NCBI GenBank assembly: GCA_012274445.1
Contig: JAAROD010000004.1
Location: 2,976,001-3,040,000 of the forward strand
Length of the DNA: 64,000 nt
Reading direction: 5' to 3'
From: Sclerotiophoma versabilis
Taxonomy: Eukaryota; Ascomycota; Dothideomycetes; Pleosporales; Didymellaceae
This document shows positions 1 through 10,089 of the stretch, one piece after another; within the stretch, counting starts at the first letter, position 1, and each line of letters starts with the position of its first letter. The notes beneath the pieces are model-generated. The model ran no database searches. It had not been told where the DNA came from and worked only from the letters and a program-made list of their open reading frames with translations. Both the position numbers and the translations under genes were made by a program.

Positions 1-549
1 GCGCATCCATGTCCCGAGCGCTCAGACGACAGTGCGTCGGTCTGTGTCTGTGCCTGTGTGTGTGCCTGACCTCTTGCGCGCTTCGACGCGCCTGCACGTC
101 GCCCCGGACCGCTGTCCGTCTGCTCTGGTCCAGCAGCTCTGCCGTGGCGTGTCCAACTCTGCCGCTCAGCAAACTCGCCGCCCCAGCTCAACGCCTGCAG
201 CTCCTGACTCTGCGCGAACCCACCGCGCCCTGCTGATCTGCAAGGGCCGGGCTCATCCATGCGCCGCTGAAGACACCGTCCCGCACCAATCGCCGCCACT
301 CCGATCCTCCCCAGTCGGCTGCAGCCCTGCTGAGGCGCCTCGGAGAATTACACGGGACACCTGCCTGTCCACGCAGCCCCACTACACAGCACTTCACACA
401 CAGCACTTCACACACTGCACTTCACACACTGCACTTCACACACTGCACTTCACTAACTGCACTTCCACTATAGTAAAGGCTTTTACAATCTTCATCACAA
501 CTAAACCTGTACCTATTCCGCAACGTAGTGTCATGTGATATTGTTGGCT
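1..549. other. Intergenic, GC-rich left edge
   Basis: This stretch lies downstream of the TYW1 stop. A Thr/Ser/Pro-rich frame of 168 codons is open on the plus strand (about 32-538), but its second half is made of a 14-bp tandem repeat whose length is not a multiple of three, and no domain is visible. I see no convincing gene. The run of GTGTCTGTGCCTGTG near position 45 is simple-sequence-like. Confidence 0.5.
389..469 (+). repeat. 14-bp tandem minisatellite, nearly 6 copies
   Basis: The unit GCACTTCACACACT repeats head to tail at 389, 403, 417, 431, 445 and 459. The first and the last two copies are degenerate. It lies about 80 bp beyond the TYW1 stop codon, so it may sit in the 3' untranslated region or terminator area of that gene. 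Confidence 0.9.
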
Positions 550-2979
550 TCAAAACTCCATCGCCGCCTTGCGCAAAGCCGCCTTCTCCATCGGGCTTGC
601 TTTGGCGTCCTCTTCAGTCTTTGGTCTGCCTTTGCGGTCGACTCGTTGATCGCGCGGGTCAAAGCCCTTGTTGCCCCAGAGCGCCCACTCCGGTGTATCC
701 GGTCCAATGTAGTCCTCAGGCCTCCACCCTACCACTTTGCCCTCCTCCACCCTTGTGCCCTCCACTTTGCCTTCGTACAGATCAAAGAAGCGCTCAAAGT
801 CGATCCTCGTCGCCCACCTACCATTACGCTTGAAACGGTTGCTGTCCGCAAGCAGAATGCAGCACGAATGCGCATGCTCGGCTCCAATGCCATAGTGCAG
901 CCCGCGCGAATTTAGCTCCTGCTCCAGCAGTCTCACAAACTCGGCAACTTCTTCGTAGAAAGGCACGTTCTGCATCGTGAGCCCCGCTGACCCCGCAGCG
1001 CTGGTCCCGCAGTACGTCACGCCCTTGACTTCTACAAAGCACGGGAGTGCCCGCTCAACGAGATCGGCATATCCCTTAACCTCCTCTTCCATGTTGAAGC
1101 CTTTGACCAGTGTCAACCGGAAGACCGTGCGCTGCTCGAATCGCCTAGCTCGCAGGATATCCAAGCAAGCGCAGAATCGCTCCCAGTAGTCGCGGTGCAG
1201 CGGCCGATCCACCTTGCGCAGCGACTCCTTGTTCGACGCATCGATCGAGACATATAGTTGAGTCACGGGCACAAGAGACGCCAATTGCGCAGGATGTTGC
1301 GCATTGCACACCAGGAATGTCGAAATGCGATGGTCGTGCATGATTCGCAAGAGCTCGTTGATGTGCGGGTAGAAAATCGGCTCTCCCACCAGCGAGAGCG
1401 CGCAATGTCGGATGCGCATAGCTTCTGCGAACCGTTCTGCCCGTACACCGGGCACGCCCTTCATCATCTTGATCTTCTTGTAGTGTGCCGCAGTGATACC
1501 GTCGAAGATGACATCAGGTGCATCCGTCACCCATCGCCACGTCGTGCCCACTGGGTTTGTGCCGTGCCGCCAGCAGAAAACGCACTTGTTCGAACACGAT
1601 AGCGAAGGTGTGGCTTCCATGCAAAGATGCGATGCAATGCCGTAAAACGAGTACTTGTAGCACGAGCCACGTCCTCGGAGCGCAGACTTGGTCCACCGGC
1701 AGATCTTCACCCCGCTATGACTCCCGATGATGGAGTACCCTTGCTTCGTGAGTGCCGCGTGCGTAGGAGAGGTGGTGGGAACCATCTGTTTGGGCGCGTT
1801 GAGAGCGTTGACCTTCGGCTTGCCCTTGTAATTGGTAAAGTCGACCGGGATAGGTGCTGCAGTGCCGTTGGCCATCCCACCTAGATCCTCAACATCATCC
1901 ACGCGTGGGCTGTCCTCGCCGCTTTCTGCGTCATCAACGTCTTCCTCATCGCTCTCCACAGCGTCGCCACTACCGAGCACGCCTTCACCCAGCCCTCGAC
2001 CCTCAGCAATTTCGACGAGCGCTTCCTGAACACCGACCCGCCACTCTGTCAGGCGATCATCAGCATCGCTTTTGACATCTCCCATGCCTAACGGATATGC
2101 CCGCCTCCTGCCCGTGAGCCTCGCCATCCACCTGTCGACCTCCTTCGCCTGCGTGCAGAAGCCCTCCTCTTCCGACGGCCATCCTTCCTTATCCCCAAAA
2201 CCAAACACCGAGTATCCGAGAAGACCGCTCAACGATGCCGTGTCAATCCTGAAGTCGTTGTGTGTTTCACTAAGGTTCTCGATGAACGCATCCAGCAGCG
2301 TGTCGATGTTGTAGGTCGGTGCGAGGATTAGGTAGAAAAACTTCGTGTTCACCTCGGCTTTCGGTGCGTTGATGAAGTAGTCGTCGTAGTCGATGTTGGA
2401 GAGATCGAGAAGCTGAGGCTTCAGGAAAGAAGCAGACTGATCGCAGCCAGTTGTCCAGGCTGTCAGGAGTTCTGCAACCTGAGTAGCACGTCTCTCGGTA
2501 CTACCAGTGACTGACTGGAAGAAGATCAAAGGCTGGATCTTATCCGTGGTATGGTTGTAGTCAACGGTTGGCTTTGCGACCTTCTTCGGCACCTTCCTGC
2601 CCTTCACAGTTTTGGGTACTCTCTTTACTTTTACGGCCGCGGCCACCACCTTCGTGTCGTCTTCTGAATGATTATCGACGTTGAGTGCGGGCGTGACAAT
2701 AGTCGTGTTCTCCGGGAGCCATTCGGGTCGGAGTTCGACAGTCTTCTTTTCCTCGACCGGCGAACCGGGCGCAGGTGAGACTGACACTTTCTCTCGAGCA
2801 TTGCGAAATTGTCTAGTCAAGCGCACGATCAGAGCAAGGGCAACTGCGACGACGAGAAGTGAGACCCTGTGGGTGTGCCAGATCGAGAACAGCTCTGGGG
2901 TTTTATTAGTACATGCTTGTTACTAAAGGACATCGCACTCACCAGTGAAGAGCTGCTCTAAGCTATTTGACATTGCCAT
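550..2979 (-). CDS. TYW1: tRNA 4-demethylwyosine synthase (TYW1), membrane-anchored form
   Basis: Radical-SAM enzyme that builds the tricyclic core of wybutosine at G37 of tRNA-Phe, using pyruvate and SAM. Two exons: 2979-2943 and 2894-550, with a 48-nt GT..AG intron at 2942-2895, giving about 793 residues. Exon 1 encodes MAMSNSLEQLFT, and exon 2 continues in frame into a hydrophobic stretch at residues 23-36, so the protein appears tethered to a membrane, presumably the ER face as for yeast Tyw1. A flavodoxin-like domain follows from about residue 134 (motif FFQSVTGSTERRA). The radical-SAM cluster motif CSNKCVFC has cysteines at about 446, 450 and 453. A Lys-rich linker and an acidic linker flank the flavodoxin domain. 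A second ATG two codons in (2973) could also start translation. Assignment is firm; the first exon rests on splice sites and frame. Confidence 0.93.
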
Positions 2980-3897
2980 GGTTGCTTGTCTGACTGCGTC
3001 AAACTGCGTCGCGAACTTTTGGAAGTCGCGTGGGGTGCTTAGCGGGGTGCAACGGCCGGTCTGTGATTGGCCAAGGACCCAAGTAACTCCAAACCTGCCG
3101 CTCTTTCCCGACATTAACTACATCGACCTTACATTGACTTGCAGTGCTAATGGCGTCTTCATCGGAGAACAGCCTCTGTGGAAGATCACAATCAATGCCA
3201 ACGTGGCATAGGAGGTATCGCAGATATCCACTGTTAGCATTCTGGGCGTAACCACAAGCAAGGAGGTGCTCGCGGGACAACTACAGCCCCAACTCACAGT
3301 GAGATCAAAGTCAAGAATGGCCATTGCATGTTTCCTTTTGCAAATATAGCCTATTCAACCAGTCATGAAAAGGTGCTGTGGTCTTCTAATCGTTGGTTAA
3401 TCGTATAGTCGTCTGAAAGCTCCTCATATATACCATACCATCTTGCAACACCTTTCAATTCTTCCAGGTCGGTCCGTTCACAGGAACAATCCTCGCAGAT
3501 ATCACCAGCGCCAATTCCTGTAGCTGCTTTTTAGCCTCCTATGGACCTCCCATGTCTCCACCATTATTCACTTTCACCGTGAGCAGCCCTTCCCCACATG
3601 TCTCTGCAGCCTGTAAATCTGGTAGCAACCGTTTGCTTATGCATGTAGCCGCTTACGCCACTGACGAATGACACTTAGGTGTTAACAGTAAACCTCTTCG
3701 CCAAGATTGTTGTTGTTAATATAATACCGCACTTTGACCCCATTCACCGTCAACACCTCCCACACTCTTTTGATTAACCACCCACGCTCTTTTGATCGAC
3801 CACCCACGCTCTTTACCTGCCAGCTCCGCCCGGACGTAAACTTAGCTATCCCTCGTCTCGAAGACATCGATATACGACAACAAATCTCTATCCCGCA
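2980..3897. promoter_or_regulatory. Divergent intergenic region between TYW1 and a coiled-coil gene
   Basis: About 0.9 kb without a supported gene. It must hold the promoter of TYW1 at its left end and of the 3898 gene at its right end. It is AT-richer than the flanking genes between 3330 and 3480. The only structure seen is the 22-bp repeat at 3756-3815. Confidence 0.5.
3756..3815 (+). repeat. 22-bp direct repeat, about 2.7 copies
   Basis: The motif CACRCTCTTTTGAT recurs at 3761, 3783 and 3805 with a period of 22 bp, about two helical turns. It lies 80-140 bp upstream of the start codon at 3898. The spacing would suit repeated binding of one factor on the same DNA face, but that is inference. 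Confidence 0.7.
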
Positions 3898-4458
3898 ATG
3901 TCCGGACCCACACCACCCCCGGCGGCGCCAGTGACCACCACCCTAGCCATACCCCTAGGCTTCGGCGCGCAAATCAAAGCACTCCAAGAAGCCCAACGCT
4001 CACAAGCCTTACGCATCGCCATCCTCGAGCGCGAAAACGCCGCCCTCCAAGCCTCAGCACAGCACTCCTCAGACCTTCTCGCGCGCATCTCGGCCCTAGA
4101 GCAGCATAACGCACACCTCACCGCGCGGCGCAAAGAAGCCGTCACGCAGCTTCTCAATCTGCGCACTCTGCACCAAGAAGCCGCCAACGCGTTCCTCGTG
4201 CGCGCGTCGGACATCGAGGCCGATGATCTAGAGGGCATGCTGGGTGTGTACGGGACGAGCATGACGACGGTGTTGAACCAGCATCAGCGTGCGCTGAGCC
4301 TGATGCGTTTGGGCGGCCTGATCCCCGCGTATGGTGCATCTGTACCCCAGGGCGTTGGCTGCTTTCCCGTGAGCTACGCGTATCCGCCGAATTATAACCA
4401 GAGCGGGTACTGTCATGCTCATCAGCTTCCGTATCCCTGCCGGGTCTGCGGTCAGTAG
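3898..4458 (+). CDS. Hypothetical coiled-coil protein with Cys/His C-terminus
   Basis: Single-exon frame of 186 residues from an ATG preceded by a pyrimidine-rich leader. The N-terminus is Pro/Thr-rich. Residues about 25-105 form a predicted coiled coil rich in Leu, Ala, Gln and Glu (LERENAALQAS, ISALEQHNAHL). The C-terminus is Tyr/Pro-rich and ends with a small cluster, YCHAHQLPYPCRVCGQ, whose two Cys/His pairs could bind a metal. Codon use is strongly biased to C/G third positions in the first 250 nt, like the neighbouring real genes. I do not recognise the family and infer no function. Confidence 0.7.
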   Translation: MSGPTPPPAAPVTTTLAIPLGFGAQIKALQEAQRSQALRIAILERENAALQASAQHSSDLLARISALEQHNAHLTARRKEAVTQLLNLRTLHQEAANAFLVRASDIEADDLEGMLGVYGTSMTTVLNQHQRALSLMRLGGLIPAYGASVPQGVGCFPVSYAYPPNYNQSGYCHAHQLPYPCRVCGQ

Positions 4459-4993
4459 GGGCTCGGAAGTTCTTCCGTGGGTTTCCTTTTATGCCTGCTC
4501 AATGGCTCGCCTTCGTGGGAAAAATCCTCTTGGTAGGCCTTGCTGGGTTTGATGGTGTCTGCATGGTTTTGGATCTGATTCGTTGGCAGCCGCCTGTAGA
4601 ATGATGTTTTCTGCTCGGTATGTAAGCCTCGCCATGCTCTTTCTTCTTTGCGTGAGGGTTCAGGGTTCAGCATCGGCGTCTGGCTTTATTCGTGGCATTT
4701 GTTTCAGGCCTTGGCTATGGTCCGGACAGGGTGTTTTACGTGGACTTGTCTAGGTGGCTTTTGTATGTGATTGCATCGATGTCGAGTTTCTGGATTTTCG
4801 AAAGGATGGGAGTTTTTCGATACGGCGATGAGGGTTCTGGTCTTGTGCTTAATGGTGTAGTTTCGAACCCGATATTAAATGCCTGCTAAAAGTTACTGGA
4901 CTGGGCACGTCGTCATCACAACAGCGTGAACATGTTAACGGATTCCAAGCCCTAGATCTATACGCTAATTCGCAGCAAATCCACATGTCGTCT
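4459..4993. other. Convergent 3' intergenic region
   Basis: The region lies between two converging stop codons (4458 plus strand, 4994 minus strand) and likely carries both 3' ends. Short frames occur on both strands but none has domain content or clear splice partners. No hairpin terminator is expected in a fungal nuclear genome and none was noted. Confidence 0.5.
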
Positions 4994-6041
4994 TCACTCA
5001 TCCTTCTCAGCCTTGTCCAACAGCCGCTTCAAGATGGTCGCCGTACTTCTCATGCCCTTCAGAGCGTTTTCGTCCGGCCCCTCCCCAGGTACGAACGTTG
5101 CATGCGCGAAGTCAATCATCTTAACCGCTGCCAGTTTTGGTACGGTCTCCTCTTCGTCCTCCTCATCCTCGTCCGGCCGTACCGACCTCAGCACCTTCTT
5201 TGTGTTCTCGTACTCGTCCACATCGCCCTCGTAAACAAGCAATATGCTCGCGCTGTACATGCGGCTCTCCTTCGCCTCGAATGCCTCCTGGATGTCTTTG
5301 ACCTCGCCGAGGAAGTACGCAAGCACCTCCCTCGCTCTCGCCTTTTCGGCGTCTGAGTTTTGAGGGAAGAAAGCGTTGAACCCCTCATCAATATCCTCAG
5401 CGCTGAACTTTCGCCCGTACATCTTGTTGTATACCCAGTAACCCCCGTCCTTGTCCAGCTTGACGTATTCCTTGAGGTCTTCAGGCACCTCGGGCGGAGA
5501 CGCACCCAGCCAGGTTCGCATTCCTGCTATCCTGAAGCCCAAACTTCCACTTGTTGTTTCCGCACTGACTTTATCAAGCCTGGCTCTCTTCTCTGGCTTC
5601 GCGTTATCATCCCATAGCTGTGCGCCGAGCTTCAGGTCTAGGACATTCGGCTTCTTGAACCCATGTGTGATGTTCTCTAGGACGATGTGCAGGTCTGTGG
5701 CCAGCTTTTTGCCATGCAGACGTTCGATGGCGCCATCCGCAGTCTGGATGGTATCTGTGTCCTCGGAAGCGCCGGCTGAAGAGTCGAGGGACAGCTGGCC
5801 CATGAAGATGGGTAGGTGAGGGAGGAGGTCGGAATGTGACGCTGCTACAGTCTCATAGAAGTCGATCTCGGCTTGGGTGCATGGTTTGACTACTATGGCA
5901 CCGGATTCGTCGCTCAAGACGCCATCGCTGTAAAGCAGGTCAGTACGGTGGAGCTAAGTCGGAGCAATTGAATGCATACTGGCCGGCAGCTGCGTTGGCA
6001 AAGGCCTGCAGCTTGGAGGAGTCGAAAGGCTTAGCTGCCAT
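4994..6041 (-). CDS. Inositol polyphosphate multikinase (Ipk2/Arg82 family)
   Basis: Phosphorylates inositol trisphosphate and tetrakisphosphate toward IP5, feeding nuclear inositol phosphate and pyrophosphate signalling. Two exons, 6041-5980 and 5927-4994, with a 52-nt intron (5979-5928; donor GTATGC, acceptor TTACAG), encode about 331 residues. Family signatures are all present: the substrate-binding PNVLDLKLG (about 114-122), the SLGFRIAGM block (about 149-157), YSASILLVYEGD, and the catalytic metal-binding IDFAHA near residue 292. A Glu/Asp-rich insertion sits just before the IDF motif, as in yeast Arg82. It is divergently arranged with the La/Arb1 gene across 0.86 kb. IP6 kinases share some of these motifs, but length and motif spacing favour the multikinase. 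Confidence 0.9.
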
Positions 6042-6897
6042 GTCTTTGGATGGGGGAGTCGAGTTTGAAAAAGGTGTGGCCGTGTAAAGCTGGCTGTGTC
6101 CGTGTAGCTGGCGCTGAAGCCGGGGAGACCGGGAGTTGTTTGAGTGTCAACAGGCTACGGACCCCGCGATGCAACGGTCAGGGTCCAGGCAGCGAGTCAG
6201 GCCGCACCGATGACGAAAGACAAGCGAATTGGGCATGCTGCCGCCACTACATTTACCTCAGCTTCGTAGGCCTTGCTATGGTACACGGGTAGTTTTCAAC
6301 TAAATTTTGCTCAACCTTTTTAGTATTTCGAAAAAATAAGACAGGTAAAAGACTGATAGATCTAGCTAGAGGCGGTAATGTATTATTGCAAGACTAAGTA
6401 GGATCTGCTGCTCTTAATTGGGTATTACTTCGCAAAGCATCCCTACTATGCTGCTCCACGCACGAACTTGTGTCAGGTCACAATAAAGCGAGCGTCCTGT
6501 CTTAGTGCACTGAAATTTGAGCGATAGTCGACCGCTCATCCGAGATGTGCTTCGCTGTCAATTGAAGCTCTATGGACAAGCACGTCAGTGAATTGGTGGT
6601 GGCCATGAAGATGGCAGTTGAGAGTTGCGAAGCTTGACGCACATGTGATATTCGCTATGTCTCCAGAAGATGGGTTGGTCGTGCGTAGAGGAACGCTGTA
6701 GAAGTGAGAGGTGGAAGTGAATGCTGCCTTGACACCACAGATTTGATCTCATCTGCTCGAAAGGCAGGTACCTGCCATGGCCGTTTGCTCTCTTACCCAA
6801 CCTGCCATTATCATGCCAATGTACCTTTTCGAACTCTCATGATTTCGTCCCCGTTTCTTCCTCTCTAACCCCAGGCAGCAAATGTTCACCAGCCGTC
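6042..6897. promoter_or_regulatory. Divergent promoter region, IPK and La/Arb1 genes
   Basis: About 0.86 kb with no supported gene. The centre (6300-6440) is AT-rich. The right end has a CT-rich leader (TTCTTCCTCTCTAACC) typical of filamentous fungal promoters just before the start at 6898. Confidence 0.55.
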
Positions 6898-8783
6898 ATG
6901 TCAATAGAAGAGCCCACAAACGTCTACATGATACCAGAGACGCTGGCGCAGGCTAAGACAAAGGCAGTAGCTACAATAGATGATCATCCAGAAGGCGAAA
7001 CCATTCGTCGGCAGGTAGGATTGCACAAAGAGCAATATCTCGGAGTTCACAGACTGACTCCGACAGGTCGAGTTCTACTTCTCTGACGAGAATTTGCCTA
7101 CTGATCTCCATCTTCTTCAACAATGCGGTGGACATGAGAACATTCCAGTGTCGATCAGTCACATCTGCGGCTTCAAGAAGATGAGGCCATTCAAGCCCAA
7201 GGCACTCGTTGTAGCTGCTCTGCGCAAGAGCGCGTTTCTAGACGTCTCCAGCGACGGTAAGACGATCGCGCGCAAAGTACCTCTACGGGGCAAAACGCTC
7301 CTCGACGAGGATTTTTGCAAAGAGGACGACGAGATTGCTTACGACCCTCGCACTCGCAAACCTGCTGTCTACCCCGTTCCACTACATCCACAGCAAAAGA
7401 AGGCCTACCCGGAAGGCACTTCCAAGAACATGCAGAAACCCACGGGCTTCGAAGACGCCTATGTTGAGCCACCGATCAAGCTCGAGGAAGCAGAAGAAGA
7501 GGGCAGGATGTATGATGAGGACAAGTCGTTCGTCGAGCGCATCGAGGTCGCTATCCAGCGTTTCAAGCAGAAGAGGCGCATGCACGAGATGCACGCAAAG
7601 GCCTTCAACACACTCATGCAATATGGTGGTATTGAATCTAGTCCTCGTATGTATCAGGGCTTGTCGAAAACAGAAATGAAGGATATGGATGCAGAAGCGA
7701 TCGCACGAGCGCTCGCTACCCATAATGTGCCTTGGGACCGTGCGGAAGAGAAACAGTGGGTTGTCGACTTTCACGGTGTTGGCGCTGCTTTTCTGCAAGT
7801 CTAATCACTCAATAGCACCTTTGGCTCGTACTAACAACTGCAGATCTTCATGGTACCCGGCCCATTACGGATATGCTCCTGGAAGCATCAAGAATGCTTG
7901 TCAGGTCCTTCGGTCTTTCTACAACTACCTTCGATACCACTGCGTCTGTCCAGAATATGATGAGCAACTTCAAGCAGCTCTCAAGATGTGCGACACCGCC
8001 GAATGTGAGCTAGTCAAAGTAGATGCTGCTGGTCTTGCTCTTCCCGGTGACTTCAACATGTCTGCAAGTACCTTGTTCGGCGGATCACACGCTGGGGTCT
8101 TCGCTGGCAACACAACTTGGGCTGAGGAAGCGCGTAAAGAGGGTATCAGTCTCAACGAGATGGGGCTTTGTGATCAAGAGGCGCGAATAAAGTTCAGTAC
8201 AGGCGTTGCCGCTTTGGGTACGGACCAGCAACAGGATCTTATCGGCGCTGTTAGCCTCAAGATCATCGAAAAAGAGTCGATTGGTCTTGAAGTTTTGGCT
8301 ATCAATTTGCCCGACAACATCACGAGGGAGGTGTATGCTACGCAAAGCGAGGTCGTAAAGAACAAGCTTGCCAATCTCGAACCACTCGGCAAGCTCATCT
8401 GCAAGGTCTGGTACGCCGACGACTGCGATGAGTGGGATCTACCCAAGATCAAGTATCTCGATGGAAAGCCTCATAAAGTGGGCCAGGGAAGAGAGTTCGA
8501 GTTTTGGATCGAAGAGGCTGTCCTTACTGAGTGTTTCGCTGGATTGAAGATCGATGCCAGTGTCATCACGCTCGAAGGCGGGTTCAGCATCCTTGATGAA
8601 GTCAAGCAGACGCACTGCAGTTTCTATAAATGGCTCCCGAACGAGCTCTGGATGGAGAACAAGCCGAAGGAAGTGCGCTGGCTGGCAAAGGGTTTGCCTG
8701 ACTACGAGGAGGTTGAGGTTGATGGAGCTAATAAGAACGGTGAGGAGAAGGCCTACGAAGATGCCGAGTTTGATGACGAGTAA
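6898..8783 (+). CDS. La-motif protein fused to Arb1 (Argonaute siRNA chaperone subunit)
   Basis: Three exons, 6898-7014, 7067-7794 and 7844-8783, encode 594 residues. Residues about 35-115 are a La-type winged helix (motif QVEFYFSDENLPTD, then GFKKM and VVAALRKS). From about residue 170 to 565 the protein matches the Arb1 family: MYDEDKSFVERIE, KRRMHEMHAKAFN, QYGGIESSPRMYQGL, WVVDFHGVGAAFL, then YGYAPGSIKNACQVLRSFYN and ALPGDFN. In fission yeast Arb1 belongs to the ARC complex that holds Argonaute with duplex siRNA in heterochromatin silencing. Both domains are joined inside exon 2, so the fusion is not an artefact of splicing. Intron 1 (7015-7066) restores the La motif; intron 2 (7795-7843) has a GC donor. 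At the position of the RNA-contacting Phe35 of human La there is His54. Confidence 0.85.
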
Positions 8784-10089
8784 GCTCGCGGCAAGCTCAC
8801 ATGCACTACGAAAGTCTATCTTTTGCTATGAAGAGCAATCCTAGGGTCGGTGAAACAGGGGGTTGGAAGACGGTCCGATATTGCCCGTATGGAGTGCTTG
8901 GGATCTCAGTCTTCGCAGCAGCCGCCTCAGCGATACTTCTTGATGCTGGGGAAAAATGACATGCAATGTTAACATCAATGGTTTCTTGAGCTCACGATGC
9001 ACAAAGGAATTGAAGACATCTAGCTCGCACTTGACTAGAGCGGTCTAGCTCCCGCGCATTTCATCGATGATCGACAGAACCCTCCGTCAGCCAGAACCTC
9101 TGCCTGGCCATTTCCAAGCCCATATCAAACCTCAAACACTTGACAGTACGGATCGCACGGCACGTTTGACCGCTCTCTTTTCGTCTCTGCCTGCGCATTG
9201 CGTATGCTGCGTGCCCCCCGCGGGGATGCAGCCTCCCGCTCACGGTCACAAGGCTGCCTGTTGTGAACGGCAATATCGAAGCCGCGCACTCTAGCCCGTG
9301 ATATCAAACTGATGCCAATACTACCGAGCGAACACAATGTCACGATCTATGTGCGGGATTTGGCCGAGGCGCTGAGTAACTGCATCCAAGGGATTTGGCC
9401 GCTCTTGGCCCATGATTATGTTCAGTTCCTCTCCAATAGCAGAGCTGAAGGGAAAACGGGATGACACTCCTCCGCTGCTTCCACCGTTTCTCTCTGCTCA
9501 TGTTCACCGGCTGTCTACGCGGCGGTCTGCCACCAAGGCCGGCACGGAGCGCGCCAACTGCAAGGCAAGTTGTTGTTTGACTTCGACAAGCCTGGGCGCC
9601 CAGAACGCCGCGCCACACGTGCTGATAAACTGGACACAGAGCTGCCTGCATCCGGCTCAAAGATGGAATTCTGTACGCACCGTGTTCTAAATCGCAAGCA
9701 CGATCATGCTGTTTTGGTGGGTGTTTGAGGCACAGTAAAGCCACAGGCGCACCTCTGCTAGGTTTCCCATTCATTGCAATCCAGGCGCAGCGGAATCTGC
9801 AACTCAAAATTGCGTGGAGCAACCCTGAACACGCATCCGTTACCCATGGTCTCGGCGTCCGCTCAGGCGCCAAGTCTTGTCCTCCACGCTCATAGAAAAC
9901 ATGATGCCGCCGGGTCCCTTCGCCATTTCTTAGCCATGCTGTTGCGGGTCCCTTGGTCTTCCTCTCCGCTCTTTTACAAGACTAAGCTGCCGCCGCCGTA
10001 AATTTCGAGAAGTCTAAGGTTCTGGCCATGAGCGCGACAGCGTCGAAGATTGTAGCAAAGAATACAGCGCCAACAAATATAGCGGAACA
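8784..10089. other. Intergenic, 1.3 kb, no supported gene
   Basis: A 177-codon minus-strand frame (9340-9873) lacks any domain and is Arg/Pro/Ser-rich in the way antisense GC-rich DNA often is. A 12-bp direct repeat GGGATTTGGCCG occurs twice (about 9355 and 9390). The right third should contain the promoter of the RTA1-like gene. I see nothing else. Confidence 0.5.

Noticed and set aside
32..538. 168-codon plus-strand frame at the left edge
   Set aside because: Its second half is the translated 14-bp minisatellite, there is no domain, and composition is Ser/Thr/Pro/Arg low complexity.
4692..4889. 65-codon plus frame (FVSGLGYGPDRVFYVDLSRW)
   Set aside because: Short, in a convergent 3' region, with no splice partners or domain.
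9340..9873. 177-codon minus-strand frame
   Set aside because: No domain, no start context, composition like chance translation of GC-rich DNA; nothing suggests exons around it.
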